Source: Enterococcus saigonensis
GTDB lineage: Bacteria > Bacillota > Bacilli > Lactobacillales > Enterococcaceae
Assembly: GCF_011397115.1 (NCBI RefSeq)
Contig: NZ_AP022822.1
Span: 124,001-188,000 of the forward strand
Direction: 5' to 3'
Length of the DNA stretch: 64,000 nucleotides
Positions 42,623-51,629 of the stretch are shown here, in pieces (position 1 is the first letter of the stretch; each line of letters starts with the position of its first letter). The position numbers and the translations under genes were made by a program. The notes below the pieces were generated by a model. The model searched no databases. It worked only from the letters and a program-made list of their open reading frames with translations, and was not told the DNA's origin.

Positions 42623-43520
42623 ACGAGAAGACAAACCGCCAAAAAATCAAAACCGGAATTTTTATGGCACAAGAGATAAAAACAGACGCGGGAAAAATTC
42701 TAATGAAAAAGGAAATTTTCGGCGTAAAAAAGCAGATGATTTTACCGGAAGCCAAAAGACAATTGCCCCTGTTAGTAGTCAAGCAACTGAAGTTAACGAA
42801 AATTTTGTCTTTGGTCATCACGCGGTAGTGGAAGCTTTAAAGGCTGGTCGCGGCAATAAACTTTTTTTAGCAGAAGATGCTCGTGGTGATAAAATCGAAG
42901 GCTTAAAAATATTAGCAACAGAACAAGCAGTACCGGTTAAATGGGTTCCAAAAAATAAATTAGATACGATGAGTGATAGCGGTGTTCATCAAGGAATGGT
43001 GCTCGCTATTACGCCATATGAATACCTTTCATTACCAGAGTTATTGGAAATTACAAAAAAAGAAAACCCATTTTATTTGATTTTGGATAATTTAGAAGAT
43101 CCGCATAATTTTGGCTCAATTTTACGAACTGCCGATGCAGCGGGAGTCGACGGGGTGATTATTCCCAAACACCGTGCCGTCGGAATTACCCCAATTGTGG
43201 TGAAAACATCCACAGGTGCCGTAGAACACATGCCAATTGCCCGCGTGACTAACTTAAGTCAAGCCGTCCAACAGTTAAAAGATACTGGCTTCTGGATTTT
43301 TGGTACGGCAATGGAAGGAACAGACTATCGCAAATGGAATGCCAAAGGGAAGATAGGTCTTATTATTGGTAATGAAGGCAAAGGTATGAGTGCTGGCTTG
43401 ATGAAGTCAGTTGATGAGCTGCTGACAATTCCAATGGTAGGACACGTACAAAGTTTAAATGCCAGTGTTGCCAGCGGTCTTTTGATGTATCAAGCCTTTA
43501 GTCAACGGGCAGGTGAATAG
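42612..43520 (+). CDS. rlmB: 23S rRNA (guanosine-2'-O)-methyltransferase RlmB
   Basis: A 302-residue SPOUT-class rRNA methyltransferase. A basic low-complexity N-terminus (1-60) precedes the substrate-binding domain starting FVFGHHAVVEALKAG near 70. The SPOUT motifs are NLEDPHNFGSILRTADAAG near 160, IIGNEGKGM near 255 and IPMVGHVQSLNASVASG near 275. The ATG at 42612 has AGGTAGGTG upstream. It overlaps the mrnC end and is one base from yacP. Confidence 0.95.
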   Translation: MANRREDKPPKNQNRNFYGTRDKNRRGKNSNEKGNFRRKKADDFTGSQKTIAPVSSQATEVNENFVFGHHAVVEALKAGRGNKLFLAEDARGDKIEGLKILATEQAVPVKWVPKNKLDTMSDSGVHQGMVLAITPYEYLSLPELLEITKKENPFYLILDNLEDPHNFGSILRTADAAGVDGVIIPKHRAVGITPIVVKTSTGAVEHMPIARVTNLSQAVQQLKDTGFWIFGTAMEGTDYRKWNAKGKIGLIIGNEGKGMSAGLMKSVDELLTIPMVGHVQSLNASVASGLLMYQAFSQRAGE

Positions 43521-43521
43521 G

Positions 43522-44049
43522 GTGAAAAAACAACTATTAATTGTTGATGGATACAATATGATTGGTGCCTGGCCGGAATTGGTTTCGCTAAAAAAGGCAG
43601 AAAAATTAGAAGATGCAAGAGAAACACTGCTTAGTTTATTGTCAAATTATGCCAAATACGAAGGTTTAGAAATCATCGTTGTGTTTGATGCCCAATTTGT
43701 ACCAGGGATCACTCAGCGCTATACCAAATATCAGTTGCAGGTTATTTTCACCGAAGAAGGAGAAACTGCCGACAGTTATATTGAACGGGTTTCCGGAGAG
43801 TTGAATAATGCCTTGACACAAGTTACCGTCGCAACTAGTGATTTAGCAGAACAATGGGTAGTCTTTTCCCAAGGTGCTTTACGAACTTCTGCCCGTGAAT
43901 TGTACAAAACAGTGCAAAAAACGAATAAATTAATTGCTGAACATCAAGAAGATTTAAAATTCAGCAATTTTCGGCGTAACTCTCCATGGAATGAAGCACA
44001 ACTTTCGGAGTTGCAACAAAAATTGCAGGAATTAAGTAAAAAAAATTAA
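43522..44049 (+). CDS. yacP: NYN-domain ribonuclease YacP (Rae1)
   Basis: A 175-residue single-domain NYN/PIN-like nuclease. In B. subtilis YacP (Rae1) enters the ribosomal A site and cuts mRNA. The domain starts LLIVDGYNMIGAWPEL, with aspartates in VDGYN, VFDAQF and TADSYIERV and ATSDLAEQW forming the acidic site. I prefer GTG at 43522 directly after the rlmB stop; a GTG nine bases earlier is also possible. It ends the T-box-controlled operon. Confidence 0.92.
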   Translation: MKKQLLIVDGYNMIGAWPELVSLKKAEKLEDARETLLSLLSNYAKYEGLEIIVVFDAQFVPGITQRYTKYQLQVIFTEEGETADSYIERVSGELNNALTQVTVATSDLAEQWVVFSQGALRTSARELYKTVQKTNKLIAEHQEDLKFSNFRRNSPWNEAQLSELQQKLQELSKKN

Positions 44050-44067
44050 AATTATTAATACGCTGAT

Positions 44068-44100
44068 TAGCCCGCCGGATGAAACTGGTTGGGCTTTTTT
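44068..44100 (+). terminator. Terminator after yacP
   Basis: AGCCCGCCGG pairs with CTGGTTGGGCT around a six-base loop, with seven T after the stem. Confidence 0.85.
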
Positions 44101-44146
44101 TCATGATACAGTCAAAAAGTAAGAGAATTTGGGAGGAGGTAGTAAA

Positions 44147-44722
44147 ATGAGGTGTACATCTTTTAACCCCCAAGTAGTTTTGAACCAGATGGAAGTTTTT
44201 GAAAAGCTCTTTTTTGATTATCGCCCGGTCGTCTATAAAGTGATGGGGCAGTATTATCTGCGGGATTTTGATTATGATGATTGGTTGCAAGAAGGTCGGA
44301 TAAGTTTCTTTCACTCTTTGAGCTGTTATGAGGAGTCTCGAGGTGTTTCTTTTGGCACCTTTTTTAGAAACAACTTTGAAAATAAAATAAAAAGCGAATT
44401 GCGAAAACAAGGTGCCTACAAAAGAAAAGCAATGGTGGAAGCTATCTCGTTGGAAGAAAAAATTGCTAAAGAGGGTCCAGACTTTTTGGTTGCCCACAAT
44501 CAAAATGTACTATTAGCAGAAGAACAGCTATTGTTAGAAGAAGAGCTTCTGTCAGCTTTTTGCTTATTATCAAGGTTGGAAGCGGATGTATTACAGGCTT
44601 ATTTAAAAGGAGAACAGGTAGAATATTATGCTTATCAACATGCCATGAGTCAGCAAAAAATTTATTGTGCGTTAGAACGTGCCCGCCGAAAAATACGCAA
44701 GAGGATGAAAATGAATTGGTGA
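44147..44722 (+). CDS. sigH: Sigma-70 family factor, SigH/ComX-like
   Basis: A 191-residue small sigma factor. Region 2 is visible as YRPVVYKVMGQYYLRDFDYDDWLQEGRISFF-type sequence (key residues DYDDWLQEG, about 33-41) and the -10-recognising helix near SFGTFFRNNFENKIKSELR. Region 4 (EQVEYYAYQHAMSQQKIYCAL) is present near 150-170. Position after yacP matches sigH of Bacillus. In streptococci the related SigX turns on competence genes; the role in enterococci is unsettled. The ATG has GGGAGGAGG, a very strong site. Confidence 0.85.
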   Translation: MRCTSFNPQVVLNQMEVFEKLFFDYRPVVYKVMGQYYLRDFDYDDWLQEGRISFFHSLSCYEESRGVSFGTFFRNNFENKIKSELRKQGAYKRKAMVEAISLEEKIAKEGPDFLVAHNQNVLLAEEQLLLEEELLSAFCLLSRLEADVLQAYLKGEQVEYYAYQHAMSQQKIYCALERARRKIRKRMKMNW

Positions 44723-44806
44723 AATTTTTTTGAAAACAGAACCTTTAAAAGAAGAAAAAAATAACGAAAAATTCAGTATTGAAACACCAAAAAAATTATG
44801 ATACAC

Positions 44807-44835
44807 TTGAAATTTTCAGAAAAATGTGATAAGAT
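44807..44835 (+). promoter_or_regulatory. veg promoter
   Basis: TTGAAA and TAAGAT are separated by 17 bases, with TG three bases before the -10. The transcription start falls just before the veg ribosome binding site. Confidence 0.7.
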
Positions 44836-44854
44836 GGCAAGCGAGGTGAACGCG

Positions 44855-45100
44855 ATGCCAACAACTTTAGCTTCTATCAAAAAAGATTTAGAATGTCGTA
44901 TCGGCAGTGAAATCATGCTGGTGGCGCAAACTGGTCGTAAACGTCAAACGGAACGTAAAGGGATTCTAACAGAAACATACCCTTCTGTGTTCGTGGTCGA
45001 TTTAGATCCAGAAGAAAATTCCTTCGAACGAGTGTCATACAGTTATTCCGATGTTTTAACGCGCACTGTCGAAATCGAATTTTTAGGTGATGCAATATAA
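44855..45100 (+). CDS. veg: Veg family protein
   Basis: An 81-residue Veg protein, small and beta-rich, linked in Bacillus to biofilm matrix expression. The sequence MPTTLASIKKDLECRIG with RKRQTERKGILTETYP and FVVDLD follows the family closely. I chose the ATG at 44855, seven bases from GCGAGGTG, because it gives the normal family start; upstream in-frame ATGs exist. It is a single-gene unit with a strong promoter and terminator. Confidence 0.93.
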   Translation: MPTTLASIKKDLECRIGSEIMLVAQTGRKRQTERKGILTETYPSVFVVDLDPEENSFERVSYSYSDVLTRTVEIEFLGDAI

Positions 45101-45105
45101 AAAAT

Positions 45106-45138
45106 TACGAAGGCTCAGAAGGGCTTTCGTATTTTTTT
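45106..45138 (+). terminator. Terminator after veg
   Basis: TACGAA pairs with TTTCGTA around a GC-containing inner loop, followed by T residues. Confidence 0.75.
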
Positions 45139-45206
45139 TAAAAGATAGCACAATTCACGAGCTGTATCTAGGATTATAAGATAATTTTTTTATTAGGAGG
45201 GGCCAA

Positions 45207-45647
45207 ATGGAATATGTGGTAAAAAGTTTCGCAGCATTAACAACTAAAGAATTTTACCAATTAGCAAAAGAACGAGTGGCAGTTTTTGTGGTGGAACAAA
45301 ATTGTCCCTATCAAGAAATTGACGAAATAGATGAAGTCGCACTGCACACTTATTTTATCGCAGAAGACGAGCAAATTGCGGCGTATACACGCATTTATGA
45401 AGATGATGACACGATTCATTTTGGACGTGTTTTGGTAACGGAGAAATTTCGTGGTACAGGGTTAGGCAAACAAATTGTAGCCAAAACAATTGCAGTAATT
45501 GAAGAAAGATTTCCGGGTAAAAAAATTGTCATCGGTGCTCAAGCTTACTTACAAGATTTCTACGCCAGCTTTGGTTTTAAACCTATTTCTGATGTTTATC
45601 TAGAAGATGATATTCCTCATATTGATATGCAGTTGGATGCTTTTTAA
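45207..45647 (+). CDS. ElaA-like GNAT acetyltransferase
   Basis: A 146-residue GNAT enzyme of the ElaA type. It has the family start FYQLAKERVAVFVVEQNCPYQEID-like segment, the acetyl-CoA-binding FGRVLVTEKFRGTGLGKQIV near residue 75 (R-G-T-G-L-G) and AQAYLQDFYASFGF near 112. The substrate is unknown. It is related to but distinct from the acetyltransferase at 13735. GGAGGGG lies at good distance before the ATG. Confidence 0.88.
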   Translation: MEYVVKSFAALTTKEFYQLAKERVAVFVVEQNCPYQEIDEIDEVALHTYFIAEDEQIAAYTRIYEDDDTIHFGRVLVTEKFRGTGLGKQIVAKTIAVIEERFPGKKIVIGAQAYLQDFYASFGFKPISDVYLEDDIPHIDMQLDAF

Positions 45648-45650
45648 TTG

Positions 45651-45697
45651 AAGAGCTCTTACACTCACTGTTCAAAGTAGTGTAAGAGCTTTTTTTG
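45651..45697 (+). terminator. Terminator after the ElaA-like gene
   Basis: AAGAGCTCTTACACT pairs with AGTGTAAGAGCTTTT, and seven T follow. Confidence 0.9.
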
Positions 45698-45825
45698 TAC
45701 CATAAGGGATAAATATTTCGTACAAAGTTAAAAACATGTAAAAATGAAAAGCCTCGACTCTAACGAAGCTAAAAAAGACATGTATTTTTAGCACATCAAC
45801 CTATCGTACCGTTTTAAGAAAATGT

Positions 45826-45877
45826 AAAAAAGGCTCTGGGACAAAAGTCAATTGACGTTTATCCCAGAGTCTTTTTT
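45826..45877. terminator. Terminator overlapping the mscL stop
   Basis: AAAAAAGGCTCTGGGA pairs with TCCCAGAGTCTTTTTT. On the minus strand it ends mscL, whose stop codon lies in its edge. Confidence 0.85.
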
Positions 45878-46325
45878 AGTATTCTGAATTATTCAAATCT
45901 TCCCGTGCTTTTTTTGTGGCAGGTCCACTTTGTGCTTCCAACAAATCGCGAATATCTTTTAAGTAGTCTTCAGCTGTAATTTCTGGTTCTTCTTCCACTT
46001 CTTCTTTTTTGCGTAAATCTTTGGCGCGATTGGCAAATTTTACGATAATGAATAGAACAAAACCAGTGATGATAAAGGTGATAATAGCACTTACGACGTT
46101 ACCAAATTCGAATTTAACACCGTTAATTTTAACGTCTAAAACATTCATTGCGGAATCCAGATCACCTTTTTTGGTAAATAGCGACACAATTAATCCAATT
46201 AATGGTGTAATCAGTCCTTCAACCACTTGATTGACGATACTAGTAAAAGCACTCCCGATAACTACCCCAACGGCTAGGTCCAAGACACTTCCTCGCATTA
46301 AAAACTCTTTAAATTCCTTAATCAT
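45876..46325 (-). CDS. mscL: Large-conductance mechanosensitive channel MscL
   Basis: A 149-residue pentameric channel that opens under membrane tension and releases solutes during osmotic downshock. The N-terminal helix and first membrane helix read MIKEFKEFLMRGSVLDLAVG and continue VVIGSAFTSIV; the second membrane helix is near 70-95. The charged C-terminal tail is longer than in E. coli (136 residues). I chose the ATG at 46325 with AAGGAG; the open frame continues 18 codons upstream without a site. Confidence 0.96.
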   Translation of the reverse strand: MIKEFKEFLMRGSVLDLAVGVVIGSAFTSIVNQVVEGLITPLIGLIVSLFTKKGDLDSAMNVLDVKINGVKFEFGNVVSAIITFIITGFVLFIIVKFANRAKDLRKKEEVEEEPEITAEDYLKDIRDLLEAQSGPATKKAREDLNNSEY

Positions 46326-46505
46326 TTGTCTACTCCTTTCTAGTCTTTTCACATTGAAAATGAAATCGGAAAATTTCATTTGTTGCGAAAAATTTGCATT
46401 AAAATGCGAATTACTAAAATCAGTATAGCGAAGATTTTTAAATATTTGAAATGATATGAAAAAAAATCGTAAACAGGCGTAAAGTAAACCGTTGACAGCG
46501 GGCTA

Positions 46506-46514
46506 TGCTATAAT
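46506..46514 (+). promoter_or_regulatory. Extended -10 promoter of the ymf operon
   Basis: TGC-TATAAT is a perfect extended -10. A TTGACA 11 bases before it is at the wrong spacing for a -35. No other hexamer at 17 bases is convincing. Confidence 0.55.
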
Positions 46515-46663
46515 TGTAGTGATGCAATTTCAAAATATGACTAGTAAAAAAGTTTTTTTCTACAAGTAAATTAGATTCTCAGATTAAAAAATAAAGAAGT
46601 TAAATTTGCAGTAGTAACAACCTTTAGTCCATAAGTTGGTACTATGTAATAAGGAGCATGTGT

Positions 46664-47926
46664 ATGTCAATTGAATTAGGAAATGGCATCAACCTTGAAG
46701 TGATGCCAAGCAAAAAATACAAGACCACGCGGATCTTAATCCGTTTTTCGGCTCGTCACAGTGAGAAAACAGCAGCAGCGCGCACATTATTGACGAGTTT
46801 ATTGGAAACCAATAGTTTAAACTATCCTACCCAAAATGAGTTAAGTACGCGTTTAGCAGAGCTTTATGGGGCAGGGTTTGGTGTTAGTGTTGCTAAAAAG
46901 GGTAATATTCATCAAATCAACGTAGGAATGTCCCTTGTGAATGGAGCATATGTAGGAGAAGATCATCTTTTTGATGATGCGGTAGCCTTTTTACAGGAGA
47001 TTTTATTTGCCCCTAATATAAAAGCTGGCGCATTCGATGAAAAAACGTTTGTGACGGAAAAAGAAAATTTAATCGCTTATTTGAAGAGTATGAAAGAAGA
47101 TAAACAGACGTTTGCTTCTTTGCGATTGCAAGAATTATTTTTCCAAAATTCGCCGGATCAAAAAGTTCCAAGTTTTGGTACCGTTCCTACCACGGAAGAT
47201 TTAACTGCAGAAAAATTAGTAGCAGTTTATCAACAGATGATGACAGAAGATCACATTGATATTTTTGTTATTGGAGATGTTACTCCTGAGCAAGTGCGTA
47301 AAAGTTTTGCTCAACTGCCTTTTGAAAAAACAGCGCGCGCAAAACCCGAAATTTTCTTTACCCAAAAGCATAGCAATATTATCAATGAGCAAGTGGAATA
47401 TGATCAAGTAACACAGGCGAAGTTAAATTTAGCCTATCAAATGGAGACGTATTACGGCGATACTGATCGCTTTGCTCTCTTAGTTTTCAATGGTTTATTT
47501 GGTGGTTTTCCTCATTCCAAATTATTTATGAACGTAAGAGAAAAAGAAAGTTTAGCTTATTATGCCTCTTCTTCTTTTGATTCTTTTCGCGGTATGTTAA
47601 AGGTGCAAACAGGTATTGATCAAGAAAAAAGAGCGGCTGTTTTGCACTTAATCAATGAGCAGCTAGAAAGTTTGCGTAAAGGGGAAATCTCCACGGAAGA
47701 GTTGGCGCAAACTAAAGCGATGTTAAAGAATCAGTTTCTTTTATCTTTAGATAATCCCCAGGCGTTAATTGAAAACGCGTATTTAGACTTGTGGCTGCCT
47801 CAAACAAAAGTGTCTGAGGAAGCTTTTCTCAAAGGAATTGACGCAGTAACGATTGAAGCGGTGAAGAAAATGGCTTTATCTGTAGAATTAAAAGCTATTT
47901 ACTGCTTGGAAAGGAGCGCCTCATAA
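46664..47926 (+). CDS. ymfF: M16 peptidase-like protein YmfF (inactive partner)
   Basis: A 420-residue M16-family protein. It follows the fold (SARHSEKTAAARTLLTSLLE near residue 30) but lacks the HxxEH zinc motif, so it is probably the non-catalytic half of a heterodimer with YmfH. In Bacillus ymfF, ymfH and ymfI are linked to maturation of the 5-aminopentanol modification of elongation factor P. The ATG at 46664 is seven bases from AAGGAG. It overlaps ymfH by one base. Confidence 0.88.
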   Translation: MSIELGNGINLEVMPSKKYKTTRILIRFSARHSEKTAAARTLLTSLLETNSLNYPTQNELSTRLAELYGAGFGVSVAKKGNIHQINVGMSLVNGAYVGEDHLFDDAVAFLQEILFAPNIKAGAFDEKTFVTEKENLIAYLKSMKEDKQTFASLRLQELFFQNSPDQKVPSFGTVPTTEDLTAEKLVAVYQQMMTEDHIDIFVIGDVTPEQVRKSFAQLPFEKTARAKPEIFFTQKHSNIINEQVEYDQVTQAKLNLAYQMETYYGDTDRFALLVFNGLFGGFPHSKLFMNVREKESLAYYASSSFDSFRGMLKVQTGIDQEKRAAVLHLINEQLESLRKGEISTEELAQTKAMLKNQFLLSLDNPQALIENAYLDLWLPQTKVSEEAFLKGIDAVTIEAVKKMALSVELKAIYCLERSAS

Positions 47927-49221
47927 TGAAAAAAGTGTACGAAAAGGTAAACGAAACGTTATATAGCGAAGTTTTACCCAATGGTTTAACGGTGTATTTA
48001 TTACCTAAACCGGATTTTCATAAAACTTATGGCTTGTTCACAACGGATTATGGTTCAATTGATAATCGCTTTATTCCGCTAGGGGAAAAAGAATTTATTA
48101 CTGTACCCGATGGAATTGCGCATTTTTTGGAACATAAGATGTTTGAAAAAGAGACAGGAGACGTTTTTCAAGATTTTGGAAAACAAGGAGCTTCTGCCAA
48201 TGCCTTTACCAGTTTCACTAAAACCAGCTATTTATTTTCTGCCACAGATAATATCGATTTAAATGTAGCAACCTTACTCGATTTTGTTCAAGCACCTTAT
48301 TTTACCGCTGAAAGTGTTAATAAAGAAAAAGGAATTATCGGCCAAGAAATTCAAATGTATCAAGATGACCCCAATTGGCGCCAATTTTTTGGCATTATTA
48401 ATAACTTATATCCACAACATCCCTTGCATATTGATATTGCGGGCACAGTAGAAAGTATTGCTGAAATTACAGCAGAAGACCTCTACACGTGCTACAACAC
48501 TTTCTATCATCCTAGCAATATGAAATTATTTGTGGTAGGCAATATTGAGCCTGAAAGTATGATGACGTTGATTAAAGAGAATCAGGCAAGCAAGGATTTT
48601 TTACTGCCGCAACCAATTCAACGAGCATTTCCAGCTGAAACATTGACAGATATCAAAAAAGTTGATTCCTTGGAAATGCCAGTGGCGCGTGCCAAAGGTG
48701 TTTTAGGCATCAAAGTATTAACCAATCAATTACCAACAGACAACACAGAATTATTACGTTTCAAAACGGCTGCTAGTTTGTTATGGCAATTACTTTTAGG
48801 CACGACATCGAAAAATTATTTGCGCTTATATGATGAAGGAATTATTGATGATACTTTTGGTTATGAGTTCAATTTGGATCGTACTTTTTGCTTTGCTGAT
48901 TTTGGCGGTGACAGTGATAAGCCAGCTGAACTTACCAAAGCAGTGAAAGAAATTTTGCTCAATTACGGAGAAGATACTGAAATTAATGAAACCAATTTGA
49001 CATTATTGAAAAAACGAATGCTAGGGAAATTCTTCCAGTCTTTGAATTCCTTAGAATACATTGCCAATCAATTCAATCAAAACTTATTTGGTGAATTAAC
49101 ATTGTTTGATTTACCGGAAATTATTCAATCCATTACTCTAGCGGATATTTATTCTTGCGGTGATCAGATGATAGACGAGGCGGCAATGAGCGAATTTTTC
49201 ATGTATCCTAAGGGGGAGTAA
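47926..49221 (+). CDS. ymfH: M16 zinc peptidase YmfH
   Basis: A 431-residue M16 peptidase with an intact zinc site: HFLEHKMFEK near residue 65 (HxxEH) and the downstream glutamate in NKEKGIIGQEIQMYQ near 135. It likely pairs with YmfF. AAGGAG lies before the ATG, which overlaps the ymfF stop. The protein role follows the Bacillus work on EF-P modification; the exact peptide substrate is unknown. Confidence 0.9.
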   Translation: MKKVYEKVNETLYSEVLPNGLTVYLLPKPDFHKTYGLFTTDYGSIDNRFIPLGEKEFITVPDGIAHFLEHKMFEKETGDVFQDFGKQGASANAFTSFTKTSYLFSATDNIDLNVATLLDFVQAPYFTAESVNKEKGIIGQEIQMYQDDPNWRQFFGIINNLYPQHPLHIDIAGTVESIAEITAEDLYTCYNTFYHPSNMKLFVVGNIEPESMMTLIKENQASKDFLLPQPIQRAFPAETLTDIKKVDSLEMPVARAKGVLGIKVLTNQLPTDNTELLRFKTAASLLWQLLLGTTSKNYLRLYDEGIIDDTFGYEFNLDRTFCFADFGGDSDKPAELTKAVKEILLNYGEDTEINETNLTLLKKRMLGKFFQSLNSLEYIANQFNQNLFGELTLFDLPEIIQSITLADIYSCGDQMIDEAAMSEFFMYPKGE

Positions 49222-49224
49222 GCA

Positions 49225-49950
49225 TTGAAAAATGCGCTTGTAATGGGAGCAAGCGGTGATATTGGTGAAGCCATTTGTCGTACTTTAGCCAAATCTGGCT
49301 GGTCTTTATACTGCCACTATTATCGCAATGAAGAAAAAGTATTAAAATTTGTTAGCGAGTTAAAGGAAACCTATCCCCAGCAAGATTTTTTTATGGTATG
49401 CTTAGATATGCTAGAAACCCCCGATATTCCGTCATTTTTGGCGGATTTGTTTCAAGTAGACGGCATTGTTTTTGCCGCCGGGTTTACCAAATATGGTCTG
49501 CTTTGTGAACATACACAACAAGATATGCGTCAGTTATGGCAGATTCACTTGGAAACGCCCATGTTAATTTTGCAAGGTTTGGAAGAAAAATTACGACGTT
49601 CTAGCCAAGCAAGAGTTGTTTTTGTCGGCTCTGTTTATGGTTTGGCGGGCAGTAGTTTAGAAACTGTTTATAGTGCAGTTAAAGGGGCACAACAAAGTTT
49701 TGTTCGTGCCTATGCAAAAGAAGTTGCTGCCAATGGCTGTACGGTCAATTGTATTGCGCCTGGAGCTGTTGCAACGAAGATGAACGAAGAATTTTCACCT
49801 GCTGAATTAGAACAATTGATAGCAGAAATCCCGTTAGGAAGACTAGCATATACGAAGGAAATCGCGGCAGCTGTAGCCTTTTTATTTCAACAAGATGCCC
49901 AATATATTACCGGTGCAACAATTCCTGTGACCGGAGGCTGGCTGCATTAA
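49225..49950 (+). CDS. ymfI: SDR family reductase YmfI (EF-P 5-aminopentanone reductase)
   Basis: A 241-residue short-chain dehydrogenase. The NAD(P) site is VMGASGDIGEAICR at the N-terminus, the catalytic serine is in VFVGSVYGLAG near 132 and the YxxxK in VYSAVKGAQQSF near 151; the end reads ITGATIPVTGGWLH. In B. subtilis YmfI reduces the 5-aminopentanone on EF-P to 5-aminopentanol. The start is TTG at 49225, four bases after ymfH and preceded by GGGGGAG. FabG-like activity is the alternative, but the operon supports YmfI. Confidence 0.88.
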   Translation: MKNALVMGASGDIGEAICRTLAKSGWSLYCHYYRNEEKVLKFVSELKETYPQQDFFMVCLDMLETPDIPSFLADLFQVDGIVFAAGFTKYGLLCEHTQQDMRQLWQIHLETPMLILQGLEEKLRRSSQARVVFVGSVYGLAGSSLETVYSAVKGAQQSFVRAYAKEVAANGCTVNCIAPGAVATKMNEEFSPAELEQLIAEIPLGRLAYTKEIAAAVAFLFQQDAQYITGATIPVTGGWLH

Positions 49951-49970
49951 AGACTGGAGAGAATGTGTAA

Positions 49971-50882
49971 GTGGCAAATGAAGCAACAACTATCGGTGCA
50001 AGATTACGGCAAGCCCGTTTAAATAAAAATATTTCTTTGGATGAACTACAACAAATCACCAAAATTCAAAAACGCTATTTAGAAGCGATTGAAAGCGGAA
50101 AATTAGATGCTTTACCCGGTTCTTTTTATGTCCGGGCTTTTGTGAAGCAATATGCACAGGCAGTCGGAGAAGATGGAGATAAATTAGTTGCTATTTTAGA
50201 TGGCAAAGCTTCGCTTACACCACCTGTGCCTAAGCGCGCACAACCAGAAACAGTACAAGGTTCAAGAAAATCTTTACATGTAGAAGAAAAAACTGGCAAT
50301 CCCATTATGAGGTTATTACCGGTTATTTTCTTTGGGTTAGTGGCATTGGTTATTGTCGTGATTGTCTTTTACATGACGTGGCAAGATCGCAGCAATCAAA
50401 CACCAATGATTGCAGATAATTCTTCGGTAGTTGTTAACCAAGCCTCCACAGCAAGTTCAAGTAAAGCGGCAGCATCTTCCACTAAAGAATCCGAGACAAA
50501 ACCCGCAGAATCTACGAAAGAATCTGAGAAAAAAGAAAAAGAAATGGCAGTAAAACTGGATAGTAACACTCAAAGTGAAGCAGTTTTTAGTTTGACTGAT
50601 GCCAAAGGTCCAATTAAACTAGATTTTGCCGGCAACGCAAATGGTCCGTGCTGGATTGGTGTCCTAGTTAACAATGGCTACGTTTATCAATATACATTGC
50701 AAGCAGGAGAAACGCAGTCAACGACTTTACCAGAAGGTGCAGCTAATGCAACCATTGTTTTAGGCGCAAGTGGCAACTTAAATATCAAAGCTAATGGCAA
50801 AGACTTAAATTACACAGATCCGAATATTCCGGCTTTGCGGAAAAATATAACATTGACAATTAATTATCAGACAGCTGAGTAG
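49971..50882 (+). CDS. rodZ: RodZ-like cytoskeletal membrane protein
   Basis: A 303-residue bitopic protein. An N-terminal HTH_25 domain (IGARLRQARLNKNISLDEL to FVKQYAQAVG, residues 8-67) faces the cytoplasm, a membrane helix spans about 113-136 (VIFFGLVALVIVVIVFYM), a Ser/Lys/Glu-rich linker follows and a DUF4115 domain ends the protein. RodZ links MreB filaments to the wall synthesis machinery. The start is GTG at 49971. It sits between ymfI and pgsA, the conserved Firmicutes order. Confidence 0.9.
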   Translation: MANEATTIGARLRQARLNKNISLDELQQITKIQKRYLEAIESGKLDALPGSFYVRAFVKQYAQAVGEDGDKLVAILDGKASLTPPVPKRAQPETVQGSRKSLHVEEKTGNPIMRLLPVIFFGLVALVIVVIVFYMTWQDRSNQTPMIADNSSVVVNQASTASSSKAAASSTKESETKPAESTKESEKKEKEMAVKLDSNTQSEAVFSLTDAKGPIKLDFAGNANGPCWIGVLVNNGYVYQYTLQAGETQSTTLPEGAANATIVLGASGNLNIKANGKDLNYTDPNIPALRKNITLTINYQTAE

Positions 50883-50918
50883 ACAGACAGTTTTGTGTAG
50901 AAAAGGAGATTTTTTCAA

Positions 50919-51497
50919 GTGAATTTACCCAACAAATTGACGGTTATTCGAATCTGTATGATTCCAATTTTTATAATGATTTTAGTATTGCCTTTGGATT
51001 TTGGCACCCTTACTGTAGGGGGAACTGAACTGGCCATTACCCATTTAGTCGCAGCGATTATTTTTGCGGTCGCAAGTTTTACTGACTGGCTCGATGGTCA
51101 TATTGCTCGAGCGCGTGGGTTAGTTACTAATTTTGGTAAATTTGCTGACCCTCTAGCAGACAAGATGCTCGTGATGACAGCTTTTATTTTACTAGTTGAC
51201 TTAAACAAAGCACCAGGCTGGGTTGTTGCAATTATCGTCTGCCGTGAATTAGCTGTGACAGGATTACGGTTATTGCTGGTAGAAGGTGGCGAAGTAATGG
51301 CTGCTGCATGGCCAGGAAAAGTAAAGACAGCGACACAAATGCTAGCAATTATTTTCTTATTTTTAAACAATATTCCGTTTAACTTAATCGGAATTCCAGT
51401 TGATCAAATTTTGCTTTATGCGTGCTTAATTTTTACAATTTACTCAGGCGTTGATTATTTTGTCAAAAATACAGCGGTATTCAAAGGCTCAATGTAA
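50919..51497 (+). CDS. pgsA: CDP-diacylglycerol-glycerol-3-phosphate 3-phosphatidyltransferase
   Basis: A 192-residue membrane enzyme that makes phosphatidylglycerol phosphate. The CDP-alcohol phosphotransferase motif is DWLDGHIARARGLVTNFGKF continuing to ADPLADK (residues 51-75), with all three key aspartates. Four to six membrane helices are predicted. The start is GTG at 50919 with AAAGGAG. Missense changes in this protein are known to affect daptomycin response in related species; nothing unusual is visible here. Confidence 0.95.
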   Translation: MNLPNKLTVIRICMIPIFIMILVLPLDFGTLTVGGTELAITHLVAAIIFAVASFTDWLDGHIARARGLVTNFGKFADPLADKMLVMTAFILLVDLNKAPGWVVAIIVCRELAVTGLRLLLVEGGEVMAAAWPGKVKTATQMLAIIFLFLNNIPFNLIGIPVDQILLYACLIFTIYSGVDYFVKNTAVFKGSM

Positions 51498-51548
51498 AAT
51501 TAAATATAACAATTGTGGGATAAATTTTATTCCCTAAATTCCCAGAAA

Positions 51549-51598
51549 GAGGTGCTGTAAAATAAAATTTATTTTGCAGCACCTCATTGTTTTTTTTA
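51549..51598 (+). terminator. Terminator after pgsA
   Basis: AGGTGCTG with an A/T-rich extension pairs with CAGCACCT, then a short spacer and nine T. Confidence 0.85.
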
Positions 51599-51629
51599 TC
51601 AAATGCGTATATGAAAGTGAGGGATCACA

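Noticed and set aside
46492..46514. TTGACA and TATAAT taken together as a consensus promoter
   Set aside because: The spacing is only 11 bases; only the extended -10 is kept.
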